64,000 bases of DNA from Torymus aiolomorphi (Eukaryota > Arthropoda > Insecta > Hymenoptera > Torymidae): assembly GCA_036365515.1 (NCBI GenBank), contig CM070874.1:109939235-110003234 (forward strand). The letters are read 5' to 3'. Positions 11,825-25,708 of the stretch are shown here, piece by piece; position 1 is the first letter of the stretch; each line of letters opens with the position of its first letter. A model generated the notes under the pieces. The model saw only the letters and a list, made by a program, of their open reading frames with translations, was not told where the DNA came from and did not search any database. Made by a program: the position numbers and the translations under genes.

Positions 11825-14800
11825 AAATGTCGGTTATAATTTTTAGTACAACTTAACGAGCAGTAATTTCTATATAGAATTTGCATAAAATTTATCTCAA
11901 CTTCAACACTAATTAAAATTAAATTAAATGTAAGCAACAGGAAAAGTTTAGAAAATAATTAAATTTGCAAGGTTAAGCACACAATGATCAGTAAAATGTA
12001 AGTAAAAGCAAGTAGTCTAATTACGCTCTAATGATTATTAATTACATACGCCTTTATATACGATTATAATTATAATTTAATATGCACTTTAATAAAGTTC
12101 TTTACGGGTGCTACAAAAAAATATATCTACAAAGAATAATCAAAATAATAATTTCAAGATTTATTTTCAAACCTTCGTTCATTCATTAATCATATTTTCA
12201 CGTAATATTTTTCTCAAATCCAGATAATAATCGCACCTATCAGCAGCACATTATATCGGGCGTTTATTTTACGCACTTCCGCATGGGAACCGACGTTACG
12301 CCAAATCGCCGTACAGCAGCGTATCAAATCGTCCAATTAATCTAATTAAATCTCTGTTTTTTTCTCTTCAAACGTCTTATAATATTCGCGTAACACACTT
12401 AGCGCGTCGATCTTCCTCTGTATTTCCGCTTCCTCTTCTTGCCTCACGCGCGTAGCTAACCGTGCAATTACGTTCTCTTAATATCGAATTAATAACACGT
12501 TCGTCTGCCGCCCCAAAAAGTCTCTCCCCCTCTCTCGATATGGAAGCATTGCGCAAGCGATCCTCTAGCTCGTGAGAGAGCTCTTTCTTCGGTAGTGTAA
12601 TCTTGATCAATGGCTACTTTACGGCGGAGTTTAGACGCGGCCGCGGCCGCTCCGCCGATTTCGGAAGTAATGAAACCTGCAGCGCATCTGCCCGGCCGCC
12701 TGCCACTTTCGACACTTTCCAACGAACTTACGTGAACCTTGAATCTTGCGCGGCTCTGTAACGAAAGTAAAAGTAGTATCATACGGAGTAGAGGAAGTAG
12801 TGTGTGTGTGTGTGTGTGTGTATGCGTGTAGACCTCACGCACGCGCTTGTATATTATGTCTATATCTATGTGTACGCATAATCGATTGCAACATCCGCGG
12901 GAGGAAATTCTGCAGATCCGCTTCGAACTGGCGGATGACTCGTGGGAAATAAGCGCGAGAGGCGTGGAATTTTAAGAGCCGATTAGCCATCGGTTGAGTG
13001 CTATAACGCGACACATACGCGGCGGTCAGCGCGTGCTAAAGATACGAATTGGTCGATCGACAGTCGCGTCGTTTCGATGGAAATTTTATGTGCTTTTCGG
13101 AAAACCGGGGGAACAAATTATTCATGGTGTGTTTGAGGAAAGAGGTTATACAGAGGATTAAAGTGCGAGGATGAGTAAATATGGACTGATAGGGAAGTTA
13201 TGGGTGGCCGTGTACTTTGCATACATCAATATGTTATATAACACCTGAGTTATTACGTGGTATGCTGGTATTAAACTTAGGTCTTTAAGGTAAATAATGG
13301 AGCTTTACAGGAAAGAATTGATCAGTTCTAATCAGTTTTCGACATCGATTTTGGGTGAAATGTGACACGTGTTACAGAATTCAACGTTTCCATTCGTTTG
13401 AAAAAGTCTTTTGTTAAAAATTTAAAAACATTTAAGTTGACATTATATTTTAAGAAAATTGTATTGTGAACAAAGGATTATAATGAATATTAATTGGTTT
13501 GGCTTCTAGAGCGTTACTCAAACGAATTTTTCATCGTATTAGTAGCATTTGATTTAGAAAAGGCTATTTTCATTTTTAAATTTAGCAATTGATGATAGAC
13601 TGTTTATTACTATAAATTCATTTTCTTTTAGCGATCTACTGAATATTTAACCGATTTATTTGAGTAAATACTGCTGCATTTGAATCTTAACGCAGTAAAT
13701 ATCTTTTCCTTGGGAAAAAAATTCAAATGTTCAAAGATATACTTCAATGATATAATAATTTAAATCTTTTTAACATCTACATGTGTGATTTTAGTTAAAT
13801 TATTTAATCTAACTATATATTTATGTAAAACCATCTAAATAAATTGTTTGAATAAACATTAATTCTAATGAAAATGTGAAGTTTTACACCTATTAACCTT
13901 CAAATCTAAGTAATTACATATTATTATTTACACTCCACAGAAGCTTCCTCTCACGAAATCTATTAAATACTTTGCAAATAAGTTGATAACTTATACTGTA
14001 AGAATCTGACAGTAATATGAAGAAAATTTGAGATTGCCTAATACAGAGGAACTTGATATGCCGGAATTTTGACGAGATATTGACTGAGATTGCTATCGAT
14101 TGGCGACATGTTTACCATCTGACATGAAAAATAAATAGTTTTGCCTATAACTTTTGACATGAGAGATGACGGCCGCATCGACGTGTAACAGGAAAAACAA
14201 ACATTTTTCAATCTACAATTTCTACACGAGTACACCTGCCAGCGCGTGAAAATGTTACATAAGATCGATAAATATGAGGAATTTATGGGAAATGTTTTCT
14301 TGGCCGACGTATATTCAGTTCAATAAGAATGTCAAGGTGAAATATAATTTCTTTCAAGGTAACAAGGATCTTGTCTATCACCTAAATGTAGAAGAGCAAT
14401 TATATCGTTCTATTCTTTCTGACATTGGCTGGCGTACTATACAAATTGACGTCTATTTGATGTACATTATTCTCTTATGCCAGGACTATCATGTTTCATT
14501 AATTACGAAGAGACGGATCATTCATCTCATTTTAATGCGAGTTGCATTGTACTATTATAAAAACTTCATAGCAGAAAGAAAAAGTGAAGGTTGCTAAACT
14601 GTAATAATTATACCAGATTTATTATAAAATACGTTGCCAACAGTGATTTATGCGTTCAATATTATAAGTGTAGCACTTTGAAGTACAATAGTTAATGTTC
14701 CTTTTTTGACTTCAATTTAAATTTAGTCAAAAAAATAATCATTATTCATGTAAAAAATTAATTTTGGTTTTAATCATCTATTTCTTTCGAAACATTTAAG

Positions 14801-15860
14801 TGAAACATACGTACGTTTTCAAATTAATTCGTTAGTCATAAATGACGGTAGTGGTTGCAATGGATGATTCAGTGACACGTACAAACGGATTTGGAAATAC
14901 TTTCTTCTATACTTTGTCAAAAAAATTCATGCTCTAATTTTAAAATTATTTTTATTAATAGAAAAAACATTAATAACTTCAAGTAATTTCAATTTATCTT
15001 GTAATCGCACAAATTAATGAGAGTAAATTTCAATTTATATATTAAAGACTTACAAGAATTTCTACAAAATATATTATTAATATATTGCAAAGATCATTTT
15101 AAAACATGTGTAACAAAATTGAAAACTTATACAGTCATAATAAAATTAATTAACCCTCACAAAATTTTATAATTTTTCATAAAAATGAAACTGTTAATAC
15201 TTATATTATATTATTTGTTATCTTAATTCAATTTCGTATTTCGATTAATAATTACGATTTCGAAAAGATAAAAGAAAAATACAAAAATGTCAGTAATCAC
15301 GTTATTCACTTCTTGATCTGACATTCTTTTAAGATGACCTTTTTAATCAACTAGTAAAACGAAACTCTATGATTTTAAAATAATAGATGATAACCCATTG
15401 AAAAGTTTAATTTTGTAAACAAATAATCATGCTGTAACAAATTTGAAAAATTTGCATGTAATTGTTGTTTACATGAAAATCGTTCTCGCGGAAAAACCAT
15501 TCGATCAACTGCTTCATTATAGTCCGTAAAACTATTTGTAATGATGTGCATTCGTTTTCTTCCAGTAATGTACTTCTATTTATTTCAAATGAAGCTACGC
15601 TAATTGGCGTATAAGCTTAAGCTTATACGATACGTAACTGATAAAAACAGAATGAAAACAAAAGATTCATTTTATTGTTCTTCGTAGAGAAATCATCAAA
15701 TCAACAGGTGGTCCGAGTATGCCTATATCACCCATCATTTTGGAATTAAAGTATTTCTATTCTTCTCCAAAAATTGTTTGACACGTATTTTTTCATATTT
15801 TAGTTGCATCAAAATTGCATGCGTTCAGCGATGGGGAAAAATTCCGAGAAAATCCTTACT
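11825..15860. other. no gene recognised; GC-rich block 12370-12960
   Basis: A GC/CpG-rich block at about 12370-12960 includes overlapping NotI-type GCGGCCGC motifs and a short (GT)n at about 12802-12822. It is open in several frames on both strands without recognisable protein features. This suggests a promoter or 5' exon region rather than coding sequence. The 107-codon plus frame at 14274-14597 has no family resemblance. A perfect 20-bp palindrome (GTATAAGCTTAAGCTTATAC) sits at 15609-15628. Confidence 0.35.
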
Positions 15861-16097
15861 TACACTGAGAAAAATGATGTATTAAAAATTACTATATTAT
15901 ATAGAAACGTGGGAAAAAATCTCAAATATCAAAATTTGTACTATATTGTATAGTAAAAATTGATATATACATAATAAAAATGGCTATGTACATAGTCATT
16001 TTTACAATAAAATATTGTAATAATTTTAGTATTTGAGATTTGTCCCCACGTTCATATATATTATAGTAATTTTTAATACATCATTTTTCTCAGTGTA
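15861..16097. mobile_element. MITE, TACACTGAGAAAAATGATG terminal repeats
   Basis: The 237-bp element has arms of about 90 bp that are inverted copies: it starts TACACTGAGAAAAATGATG and ends CATCATTTTTCTCAGTGTA. The first nine bases match the ends of the elements at 9162 and 16571, so these form one superfamily. There is no coding capacity. Confidence 0.8.
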
Positions 16098-16570
16098 GAA
16101 ATAATTTTGTTCTTCAATGTAATTTTCAAACTGTTACTGTTTCACCAGTTTTTTAAGCTTTTAAGCGTATAATACATAATTTTACTCAGTTTTGAGCCCT
16201 CTTTCACGTCCTTTATGTTATTTTGAACGAAAATTAAAAAATGCACGAGTTGTGCACTTTTTACTGAAAAATGCATTTTTCTCGAAAAAGTCATTTTTTG
16301 CTCAATTTTTTTGTTATGATAGAGGACGTAAATACCTATCTAAATATATATGTGAAATTCGGGGGTTTTGCTTTGGGAAAGCAAACATTAACGAGATAAG
16401 ACACAAAGAAAATTTTCACGCTTAACGGTTATAGTCAATGATATAACAGTCAATATAAAGGTTTTTATCTTTGTGCGTACGTGAGTAATATACATGTACA
16501 CGCACCTACTTGTATGAGTTTATGTATGTATACATTTGTACGATAGATGCGGCCACCGTTTGACTTAACC

Positions 16571-17156
16571 ACACTGAGAGAAGAATATTGTTACTGTTAA
16601 CATATTTACCTATTTGAAATACAACTATATTTGACATGCTTAAGGATAAAATGTGATATTGTAATAGTTACAATATCTATATTAACTAATAGACATGTTC
16701 AGATTTGAAAGTAGCTGATGGTAGAAGTTCTTATAAATTGTAGTTTTTGAATCTAATAGTCAATTTTCTACCAGGATGATATTGTTATATAACAAAAAGG
16801 TTTGAAATAAAAACTCATTTTTATTGTTTATGTCCCTCATCAGGATAAACAATGAAAATGTCCAAAACGTTGGAGTAAAAAAATAAATAATGTTTTTATT
16901 TCAAACGTTTTTGTTATAAAACAACATCAACCTGGTAAAAAATTGGCCATTAGATTAAAAAACTACTATAATAAGCATATTGTAACTATTACAATATCAA
17001 TGTTCTCAGGTAACATATTGAAATTGTTTATGAGAACATGGTAACTTAACTGTTAACATGGCATTATAACTGTTGCAATGCCTATATTTGGTCATACATA
17101 CGCATGTTAACAGTTACAATGCCATGTTAACGGTAAACAAATCCTTTTCTCAGTGC
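16571..17156. mobile_element. MITE, ACACTGAGAGAAG terminal repeats (copy 2), with nested hairpin
   Basis: The ends ACACTGAGAGAAGAATATTG and CAAATCCTTTTCTCAGTG match the element at 9162-9426, and the interior shares the GTAACAGTTA-type motifs. This copy is about twice as long because a second inverted-repeat block, about 16735-16970, lies in its middle. That block is most simply a separate hairpin element inserted into it. Confidence 0.65.
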
Positions 17157-17639
17157 ATGTACCAAGAAAAGTTTGGTTTCTGTTATATATTACACCTCTA
17201 GTATTTTTTAAAACTATCAGCTTTTTGAATATTATTACTTATCAGCACCTTATCAACTCGAAAAGAATCCAATGTGCAGATTTTGTACAAAGGCACGAAA
17301 ATATCTGTTACAAATCTAGTTCGGTAAAAAAAAAACTAAAAAAAGTAAACTATCTTTTTTGCACAAAAGTTATATATAAAGTATTTCGATAATACAATTT
17401 TAATTTCAAAATCACACCATAATAATAAATCTTGAATTCTTGTCACATCTTCGGACTATAATTATAATATTGTGCCAGTTTTCATATGTATTGTAAATAT
17501 TATAAGAATTGTCAGATATGTAAATATTATACAATGATTTAAATACTTAAATAACAACATGAATATTTTACATTTAAGCTACACTGAATTGATTGTCGTT
17601 TTCTGAGCAACATTAACACGTTATAGTTAGCAATAATTA

Positions 17640-17876
17640 TTAACACTTTTGCGCCGGCATGATCCATATATGGGTCATGAATTATTGTTAATTTCTTTTA
17701 TTTTTATGCTCTTTAAAATGCTTTCCAAAAAAATATTCTTACGGTTGACTGTAGTATTTCTTAAAATCTTAGAAAATAGAAGTAACATTCAAAATTTTAT
17801 TTTTTATTCAAATTTTAATTTAACGTACGAAATGTAACAAATACTGTCTTTACATTACCCGGCGCGAAAGTGTTAA
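17640..17876. mobile_element. 237-bp MITE bounded by TTAA (piggyBac-like)
   Basis: The ends are TTAACACTTTTGCGCCGG and CCGGCGCGAAAGTGTTAA, inverted copies with one mismatch, and TTAA is present at both borders. The left end continues into a small palindrome (CATGATCCATATATGGGTCATG-like). There is no transposase. Confidence 0.75.
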
Positions 17877-20493
17877 TAGTAAAAAATAATGTCATAGTTT
17901 GTAAATGACGAGACTTAGTTTTTTAAGATTAAGTTTTTCTTTCAAATTAAGATTACATATTGGCAACATTCTAACTTTTTATGGTTATTAAGAATCTTAT
18001 CAAAATAAGAGAGAAAATGTATCAATTTACGTTAAATGTTATGGATAAATAGAAAAATATCTAATTATATGAATAAATTTTAATATAATACTATTTTTAT
18101 CGATACAATTCGTTAAATAGTTACTTTTGTACTTTAGTATTTCATGAATACAAATTTACATTCAGCGTTATAATATGTGCAAAATATACTTATTTAAGGC
18201 ATTTAGAATATTGAGAGATATTTGTATTCAATCTGAATATTTAAAATTTTAATATATTCATAAAAACAAGTTTCGAAATGAAAGATCGCAACTTTCCTTT
18301 TTTATATTAGTAATAAATAAAACGTAAAACAGGTGTCATATGTAGAAACATGCCCGTTCAAAATTTCAAAAATATTTTTTTCGAAAACTGTGTCACAAAC
18401 TCTTTTATTTTTGTAAAAATTTGAACTTGAAATCTTATTTGGTATCTATTTACCTACTATGGTGCTGTCTTACAACCCAAGATAGCTCTTCTAACAGCTG
18501 TTCATCATTCCTCCATTGCTTATTATCCGCCAATTAGTATTTTCGGTAAGTAAAATGACTTACAAATTGAACCTAATTAATTGACCGATCGGTAAATAAA
18601 GCCATCCATCAGCACAGGAATTTGCGAAAAAGACGCGCATGTATGTTTACGCAAAAAACGCACGTACGCGGAACTTTGCACAAAAAGAGACAATAACTGA
18701 CTCACATTGGCGATCCTCATATCTGCATTAATCCGATCCCTAAGTCGGCCAATGGCACTGCTTTCGAGTGTGGCAGACGCATTTTTCGACGCTTGATTCA
18801 TCCTTGTGCGTCGATCGATCGAAATTCTCTGTCTAAAAATAGCGATTATTCATCGATCTCTCGTGCGATTTTTGGAAATTTCACAAACCGCATCGCGCGG
18901 CGTTGTCTCGATGCGGATATCGTGTGGATAGTACGCTGTTTGGATACATTATCGTTATGCGAATTAAAAGGATCGGTCAGGTAGGAGAAAGAATCGACCA
19001 AAGATGTTCTTTTTTTATAGTGTATCGCATTACATTACACGTATTGTCGTGAAATTAATGCGATTCAAAGGCGAGAATAAAAACGAGTGAATGGACGCAC
19101 GCGTCGTGTTTTTTATCGAGGTGTCAATTTTTTCTAGAGATAAAAATTACAATGCGTTGTATAACATTGAGTTTATCGTTAATTTGTGAATTTCATTCTG
19201 TTATTTTATCTATAAAAGCTTAGAATAAAAGAAAGACTTCTTCCTGAAAGTTTAGATTCCTATATTTAGAAGTCGCTTTTAAGGTGGTTCTCTTCGGGCA
19301 TTACAGTTTGTGCGCTCAGCGAGAGCACAAACTAGGTATACCATGGGCTGCTCGTGCACGTCATCTGTTATTTATGTTTATAATCATTAATGTATTTTTA
19401 AAAAGGTTGGCTTGACACATATTTGATAAACTTAACAGAAAGAGCCGAATTTCATCTTTCTTAAGCTGTGTTTTTCTTTTTGAAGTTCAGTTTTTTTGAT
19501 GAGTAATACTATTACTTTCTGCCACAGTTGATATAGCACTCATTTACTCTCATGTAAAAAAAAACCATTTTCAAGAATTTTTTTCTCAAAAATTTGTTCC
19601 GCAATGTATGTAAACAAACATATGGTATCATTTCTGTGACTTTGAAGAATATTTGTATATTTTTTTAGAAGCTTTTTCAGTTTTTGCAATATGAAGAGAA
19701 CCTTAATATGTATAATGAATGACAATTTAAGGGCCGGAAAGAGAAAGGATACGTAAACTTTTTTCGCCGCGTAAGTATTGTCCAGCTCGCTAATTTTTGT
19801 AATTGCTGGAATTCTAAACACAATGATATGTTAATGTAGAGAACTTTATTGCGCATCTTGTTCACTTTTACACCAAATTTCCATCTTTATACTTACGCGG
19901 TGAAAAAAGTTAACGCGCCCTTTCTCTTTCCGGCCCCTCAATTTAAAATTAGCTAATGTTTATCAACTAAGTACATACTTTTCAAAATTTCCCAAAAAAA
20001 ATCATCAATAATTTATTGTTTTCGCAGTAATCTAATTTAAATCGTATTTTCCAAACATCACTATTAATGCACTTTAGAGGAAAACCCAAGAATCTAAATG
20101 TATAATAAGTAAGAATAGAATGAACTGAACAATACATTGACAACGCATTATTTATCATCGGCTGCATAGACTTAAAAGAGTTTTCCCATTAGTCACTTTA
20201 TCTTCGTGTTTTCGTAATTTATTTTCTTTGACACGTGTTCAATTTACTTAGATATCATGTTTGAGAATCGTTAACATTTTAGTGTTGTTTTTGATGAGAA
20301 TCGTCACTTATATCTTCAATATTAATTTTTTGCATACTTCTATTTTTAACTTTTCAAACTTTTTAAAAACTTTTTAAAACTCTATCTACTGAAATTCACA
20401 AAAACTGACATTCCTGTGTTATTAAAAGTATCGGTAATTTTGTTGAGGCTGTTTCATTTTTCTCGCTCTTTAAACATTAAAGTATATACTAGG
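17877..20493. other. no gene recognised
   Basis: AT-rich sequence with a moderately CpG-rich stretch at about 18580-18990 that is open on both strands but has no recognisable product. A short inverted repeat (GCGCCC/CCGGCCC-type text in a TTTCTCTTTCCGGCC context) lies around 19730-19940. Nothing else is supportable. Confidence 0.4.
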
Positions 20494-21883
20494 TAGTGTA
20501 GGAGCCAGGGGGGTTCCCATAGCCTTTTCAAAAGGCAAGCTAACACCAAGTGTTTTTTTATGTATTTTTTTCATTCTGAATCCGAATTTCGACGGTGGAT
20601 TGTTGAAAAAATCCGTCTTTATTTTGACGTAAGCTCAGCGTCGGTAGAGAGCATGAGAGGAATTAGATAGGGGATGTAGGAAAAAGGTTAGGTTTAGGTT
20701 AAATAAATATGTTAAAACAAAGTTAAATTAAAGTAAAAACAATAAAACTTCTTAAAACACGGTAGAGCAAAATATGAACTAATAAAATCAAGAAAATTTA
20801 AATAAATGAAAAAAAAGGAAATGAAGTGATTCGCGGTCGCGTCGTGTCGCGGGCTCGCAAGACTCTAACCAGCATGTTCGCTGAGTCCGGATGACACCGA
20901 GCGTGGCTCGAGGTGTCACCTCCTTTTTGCCCTTGCGTGGACGGTCGTCCGCAATGGGCGAGGGACAGGATGCTCCTATATGCCGATAGCGACGAAGTCG
21001 TTGTGGGTGAGGAGGCGAGAGCTTGGCGGAACCAGGAGGTCCGTCTCCGGCGGAGCGCGGAGGGCGAGTGTGCTCCGAAAAATCGGAGCACAGCAAAATA
21101 ACTCGGCGGCGGTCGGGGGCAAATGTTCGTTCGCGCTGATAGGTCGCCGTACGGCGGCGTAAAAAGGTCGGCAGATAGACTGCCGATGGGATTGCGAGCG
21201 GCGCGCTCCGCTCCCCGTAAATCCGCGGGCGCGGCCCGTCGGCCGAGTCGTAACGCGAGCTTCTCCGAAGCTCGCGGGCGCATGGACGTTCGGGACGTTC
21301 AGGGAAAAAGTCGGCTCGAACTAATTTCCCAAACTTTTAAAATAAAAATTAATTTAAGTCAGCAACGGTTGCGGACGTCAATTTGTTATAAACAATTTAT
21401 TGGAAAAATATTAAATTTTCGACTTTTTGTAATAAAAAAAAAAATACTATCGTATTCTTCAGATCACTTTAAACAAAAGAGTCTCCTACAAGTTTTTTGT
21501 GAAAGTGCATTCCAAAGCCGCAAAAAATTCTCAAAGTTTAAGAAAATGAGCGCGTACATACAATTTGGCGGCGACGGCGCCCGACATCAGTGCGTTTTTT
21601 CAAACTTTGAGAATTTGTTACGGCTTTGGGATGCACTTTTACGCAAAACTTGTAACAGACTTTTTTGTTTAAAATGACCTGAAGAATACGATGGTATTTT
21701 TTTATTATAAAAAAGTCGAAAATTTAATATTTTTGCAATAAATTGTTTATAACGAATAAAGACAGATTTTTTGAACAATCCACTATAGAAATTCGGATTC
21801 AGCATGAAAAAATACATAAAAAAACACTTGGTATCAGCTTGCCCTTTGAAAAGGCTACGGGAACCCCCCTGGCTCCTATACTA
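20494..21883. mobile_element. foldback element split by a GC-rich nested insertion
   Basis: The left end TAGTGTAGGAGCCAGGGG and the right end CCCCTGGCTCCTATACTA are inverted copies. Both are flanked outside by AGG, a possible 3-bp target duplication. The right half (about 21590-21883) is a continuous arm. Its partner arm is broken into 20494-20626 and about 21378-21570. The 750 bp between those two pieces is GC-rich, unlike the rest, and has no partner in the other arm, so it is a later insertion. Several overlapping open frames in the GC-rich part (for example 20798-21283, minus) exist in many frames at once and are not convincing genes. Confidence 0.75.
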
Positions 21884-22501
21884 AGGTGAATATGGTAAAG
21901 ACTTCTGTTACACAGGTTATTGACATTAATGTTATTGTAAAAACATGTTTAAAAAAGGTTCTACTTCAAACATAAACCATTAAATTAGGAAGGGCCGTTG
22001 CATATACTTTCAAAAAAGGATAATAATTATAGAGTAAAGATTTAATTTAGATTTTTTTGGAATTAATATTTATTGCTTCTAAAGTTGCATTAGTTCAAAG
22101 TTGAGTGTCAAAATGTAAACAAATATAGTGCCATTTTAGACATACAGTCTTCTGTTATTTCTAAGAAATGTATTTTGTGTATATTTTACACATAGAAAAG
22201 AAAATCTTTACATCTAACCAGCCATTACTTTGAAAACTACAAGCAAATAGTATTTGCCACAAAACCCAAATTACGTAAATATTATAAAATATTTCATATC
22301 ATTAACTTCTCCTCGTTTTAATTTTTTTTAACTCCTTTATTGCTTACAATCTGTCTTCGTGACAATAAGTAATTTAAATATACAGTATAATACAAATAAC
22401 ATGAGAGTACTTTCCCACTGGTCAGTACATGTAGTTTCTGTAGAGACAGAAGTTTTTATTTACATTTAATATAACTTTGGCTGTTCAATATATACATTAC
22501 A

Positions 22502-25165
22502 TTACAGAATGTTGTACTTTTTTAATCTTGATACAGTGATATTTTTTATGAGGAGTTCGGTTGCGAGTTCGTTTGGGTGTTTAGAGAGTCTATTTTTGTA
22601 CTTTTGATGAAATTTTTTTGTTTCTTCTTTGACTGTAGATATATTCAAATCTTTGTTGATTAACTCATTTGGAATAAACCATGGAGCGTTTGCCATATTT
22701 CTAAGCGTTTTCGATTGATATCTTTCAATGATATTTATATTTAAATCCGATGCAGATCCCCATAGTTGAATGCCATAGGTCCAAATAGGCTTTAATATGC
22801 TTTTGTAAAGAAGTATTTTATTACTCAGTGCTAGTTTAGATTGGTTACCTAGCAGCCAATACAGTTTGCGTGTTTTTAGATTAAGCTGTTTGCGTTTAGT
22901 CCATATGTGATTTTTCCATGTAAGACGACGATCAAGATGCATGCCAAGGTATTTTACGCTATCGTTTTGAGATATGATTTTACCATTTAAATAAACAGAA
23001 GGACATGTATCTTTGCGTAAGGTGAATGTTATGTGTGTAGATTTATCTTCATTTATTTTTACTCTCCAGAGTTTGAACCAATCTTCGATTTTATTGAGGT
23101 GATTTTGTAGTTGTATAGAAGCTGAGATAGGGCATGAGTGTGTTGATAGTACGGCTGTATCGTCGGCATACGTGGCTGTTGTGGTGTTATCCATAACTGA
23201 TATATCAGCAGTGTAGAGTAGATAGAGCGTTGGACCCAGAACACTGCCTTGAGGTACGCCAGCATTTATAGAAAAGAGATCTGGAACTGTATCGTTTATT
23301 TTGACATGAAATGTTCTGTTCTTTAAATATGATTTCAGTAACTTGTATAGAGATTTGGGTAGGTATGTTTTTAGTTTATTTAATAGTCCTTTGTGCCATG
23401 CTTTGTCAAAAGCTTAAGCGACATCAAGAAAGGCAGCAGTGCAGTATCTTTTACTTTCAAAGGCGTTCCTTATTGTAGATTTTATTCGGTTTACCTGCTC
23501 TATACTTAGTTCTATGTTGATTACGAAAACCAAATTGATGACTTGGAATAAGATTTTTATCTCGGATAATCGGATTTAATCTATTTAAGATAATTTTTTC
23601 GCAAACTTTAGACATGGTTGGTAGGAGGCTAATTGGCCTGTAGGATGACACTGACTTTGGATTTTTGCCTGGTTTAGGAATAAGTATAATTTGAGCAACT
23701 TTCCATTGATCTGGGAAGTAGTTTAAGCGAAAGATTGCGTTAATTATTATTGTCAAGAGTTTTATTGCTTTTGGAGGTAATTCTTTGAGAATTTTACCGT
23801 TAATTCTGTAGTATCCTGGAGTTTTCTTGTCTTTAAGATTTCTTATAATTCGTTGAACTTCTTTGGCTTTTACTTTTTTTTCTGGATTTTCTTGTGTATT
23901 TTGGTCTATATTTTCTAATAGTCTATTTTCTTCTTGTTCTGTAATGTTTGATTTTAGAGGTTCGAAGATTTTCCACAGGTGTTCCGCGAATAAATTAGCT
24001 TTTTCCGGATCACTTCTTGCCCAGTTGCCATTTTCTTGTCTAATTGGAGGAATGAATGGTTGCGGCCGTCGAGTTTTGGTAGCTTTCCATAGCGAGTAGT
24101 TTAATGCTTCTGTCGGAGTCAAGTTTTCTAAATAGTTTTGGATATTTTCATTTCTTTCTTCGTACAACATTCTTTTTAGGTCCTTGGTTACTTTATTTAA
24201 TTTAATTTTGTTAGTTTTGTCCGAGTCTTTTGCCAGATTTTCCTTATTGTTCTTTTTTCGTGAATCTTGTCGAGTATTTTTTTGGAAATGTTATTATTGT
24301 AGTTGTTTGATGATTTTATGCATTGAGGGGATGCTTCAAAAATTGCTTTATGGATCTGTATATTAAAGTTTTCGATTGCGTTTTCAAGTTCATCGGGTGT
24401 CTTAAAAGAGATATTGCAGGAGAGATTGTTATTTAAGAATTCTTTGTATTTTGGCCAGTTAGTTTTCTTATTGTATAGTTGACTTGTTTTTTTATTGCTC
24501 TGTATTTTAGTATTTAAGGTAATAATGACTGGTGAATGGTCAGAAGATAAATCTAGGCAGCTCTTGGTTGTAAAATAGTTAGGATTTATACCTTTTACAA
24601 CTGCGAAGTCGATTAAATCCGGTAGTTTATGTTTGTCAGATGGCCAATAGGTAGGCTCCGCTGTAGATAGCGTGAAAAGGTGATTTTTCTGCATAGCTTC
24701 ATATAATTAGCGGCCTCTCGGACTAGGAGTTGGCGACCTGGAGCCCCACCACGGGTGTTTCGCGTTATAGTCACCACAAGCAATAAATCGATGACCTAAT
24801 TCTTTTAAAAAAGAAGAAAACATTTCACATTTGATAGTGTGTTTCGGTGAATAAAATAAACAGCAGATAACGTAATTGGCCCATTCCAATCTTCAATGGT
24901 TACATTGGTTGCTTGGAGATAATCATCTGTATTTTTTAAACATTCATAATGTTTTATTGTTGATTTAATTAGTATTGCACTGCCTCCATGAGCCATTCCA
25001 CTTGGGTGTTTCGTGTCGTATACATGATAATTTGGGGTTTTAAAATAGCTTTTTTCTGTGAAATGCGTCTCAGATATTAGCATAACGTTAATATCATGTT
25101 CTATCAAAACCTTTTTCAACTCATCGATCCTACTTGCGAGACCGTTAGCGTTCCAAAAAGAAATC
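22502..25165 (-). pseudogene. LINE ORF2: endonuclease + reverse transcriptase, broken
   Basis: Read on the minus strand, the frame opens near 25160 with an endonuclease segment containing WNANGL and ISETHF, which are typical motifs of LINE APE domains. After a stop and frameshift near 24700, the linker and thumb-side region run from 24694 to 24197. The RT core follows at 24170-23457, with DKKTPGYYRINGK, IPKPGK and SYRPISLLPT. Further disruptions follow: a frameshift near 23500, and a TAA at about 23416 in what should be a VAQAFDKAWH-type motif. The final segment, 23194-22502, has the YADDT active site and the C-terminal region. At least four disabling changes make it a pseudogene. Confidence 0.85.
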
Positions 25166-25204
25166 CTTATATTATTGCTATTGAATTTTGCTAAGCAAGC
25201 TTGT

Positions 25205-25708
25205 GAGAAGATTTAGCATCCATTCTTGTAATTAATTGAGTCATCATGGCCTCGAGTTTATTGATATTTGGTGTTATTGTTTGGGTAGTCGTCTTGTTTT
25301 GATTTATTTCTGTTTCGGTTTGATGTGTATTGTCCCTAGTTGCTTGTGCATATAAAATGTTTGTTTTGATTTGATTTGATTGTGCGAGATTTAATTCTTG
25401 AGTTGGATACTGGTTTAATTTTTTGTCTCTTAAAGCAGGGTATAGCTTCTATTGAAGCTATTTGCGAACGGTACATCCCTTGTAGCTGGCTGGATGGTTA
25501 CCGGCACAGTTAGCACATTTCACCTCTTGTACTTTGTCTTAATCGGATAGTCTTTCGTTAAATGATATTCTGCGCATTTAACGCAAACGGGTGTTTTGTG
25601 GCAATAATTTTTTATATGACGAAATCTTTGACACCTGACGCATTGCGGAATATCTCTTTTTTTGCGAGGAGGTTCAAAGCTAACTATCTCAAGAACTAAA
25701 TGTCTCAA
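25205..25708 (-). pseudogene. LINE ORF1 (gag-like, zinc knuckles), 5' truncated
   Basis: The minus-strand frame carries CVRCQRFRHIKNYC, a C-x2-C-x4-H-x4-C knuckle. A second knuckle beginning CVKC has its last Cys changed to Tyr. A third, CANCAGNHPASYKGC, matches the longer spacing of the third knuckle in Jockey gag proteins. Stops interrupt the frame after it. The RNA-binding N-terminal part is missing. A gag of this type packages LINE RNA; this copy is not functional. Confidence 0.75.

Noticed and set aside
12489..12842. 117-codon minus frame
   Set aside because: It starts in a (GT)n repeat and runs through a GC-rich promoter-like region. There are no family features and the region is open in other frames.
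14274..14597. 107-codon plus frame as a possible gene
   Set aside because: No recognisable domain, no splice partners, no promoter signal, and AT-rich codon content typical of chance frames here.
20798..21283. 161-codon minus frame plus several overlapping frames
   Set aside because: Four or more frames are open at once in GC-rich DNA. None has a recognisable motif, and the block is an insertion inside a foldback element.
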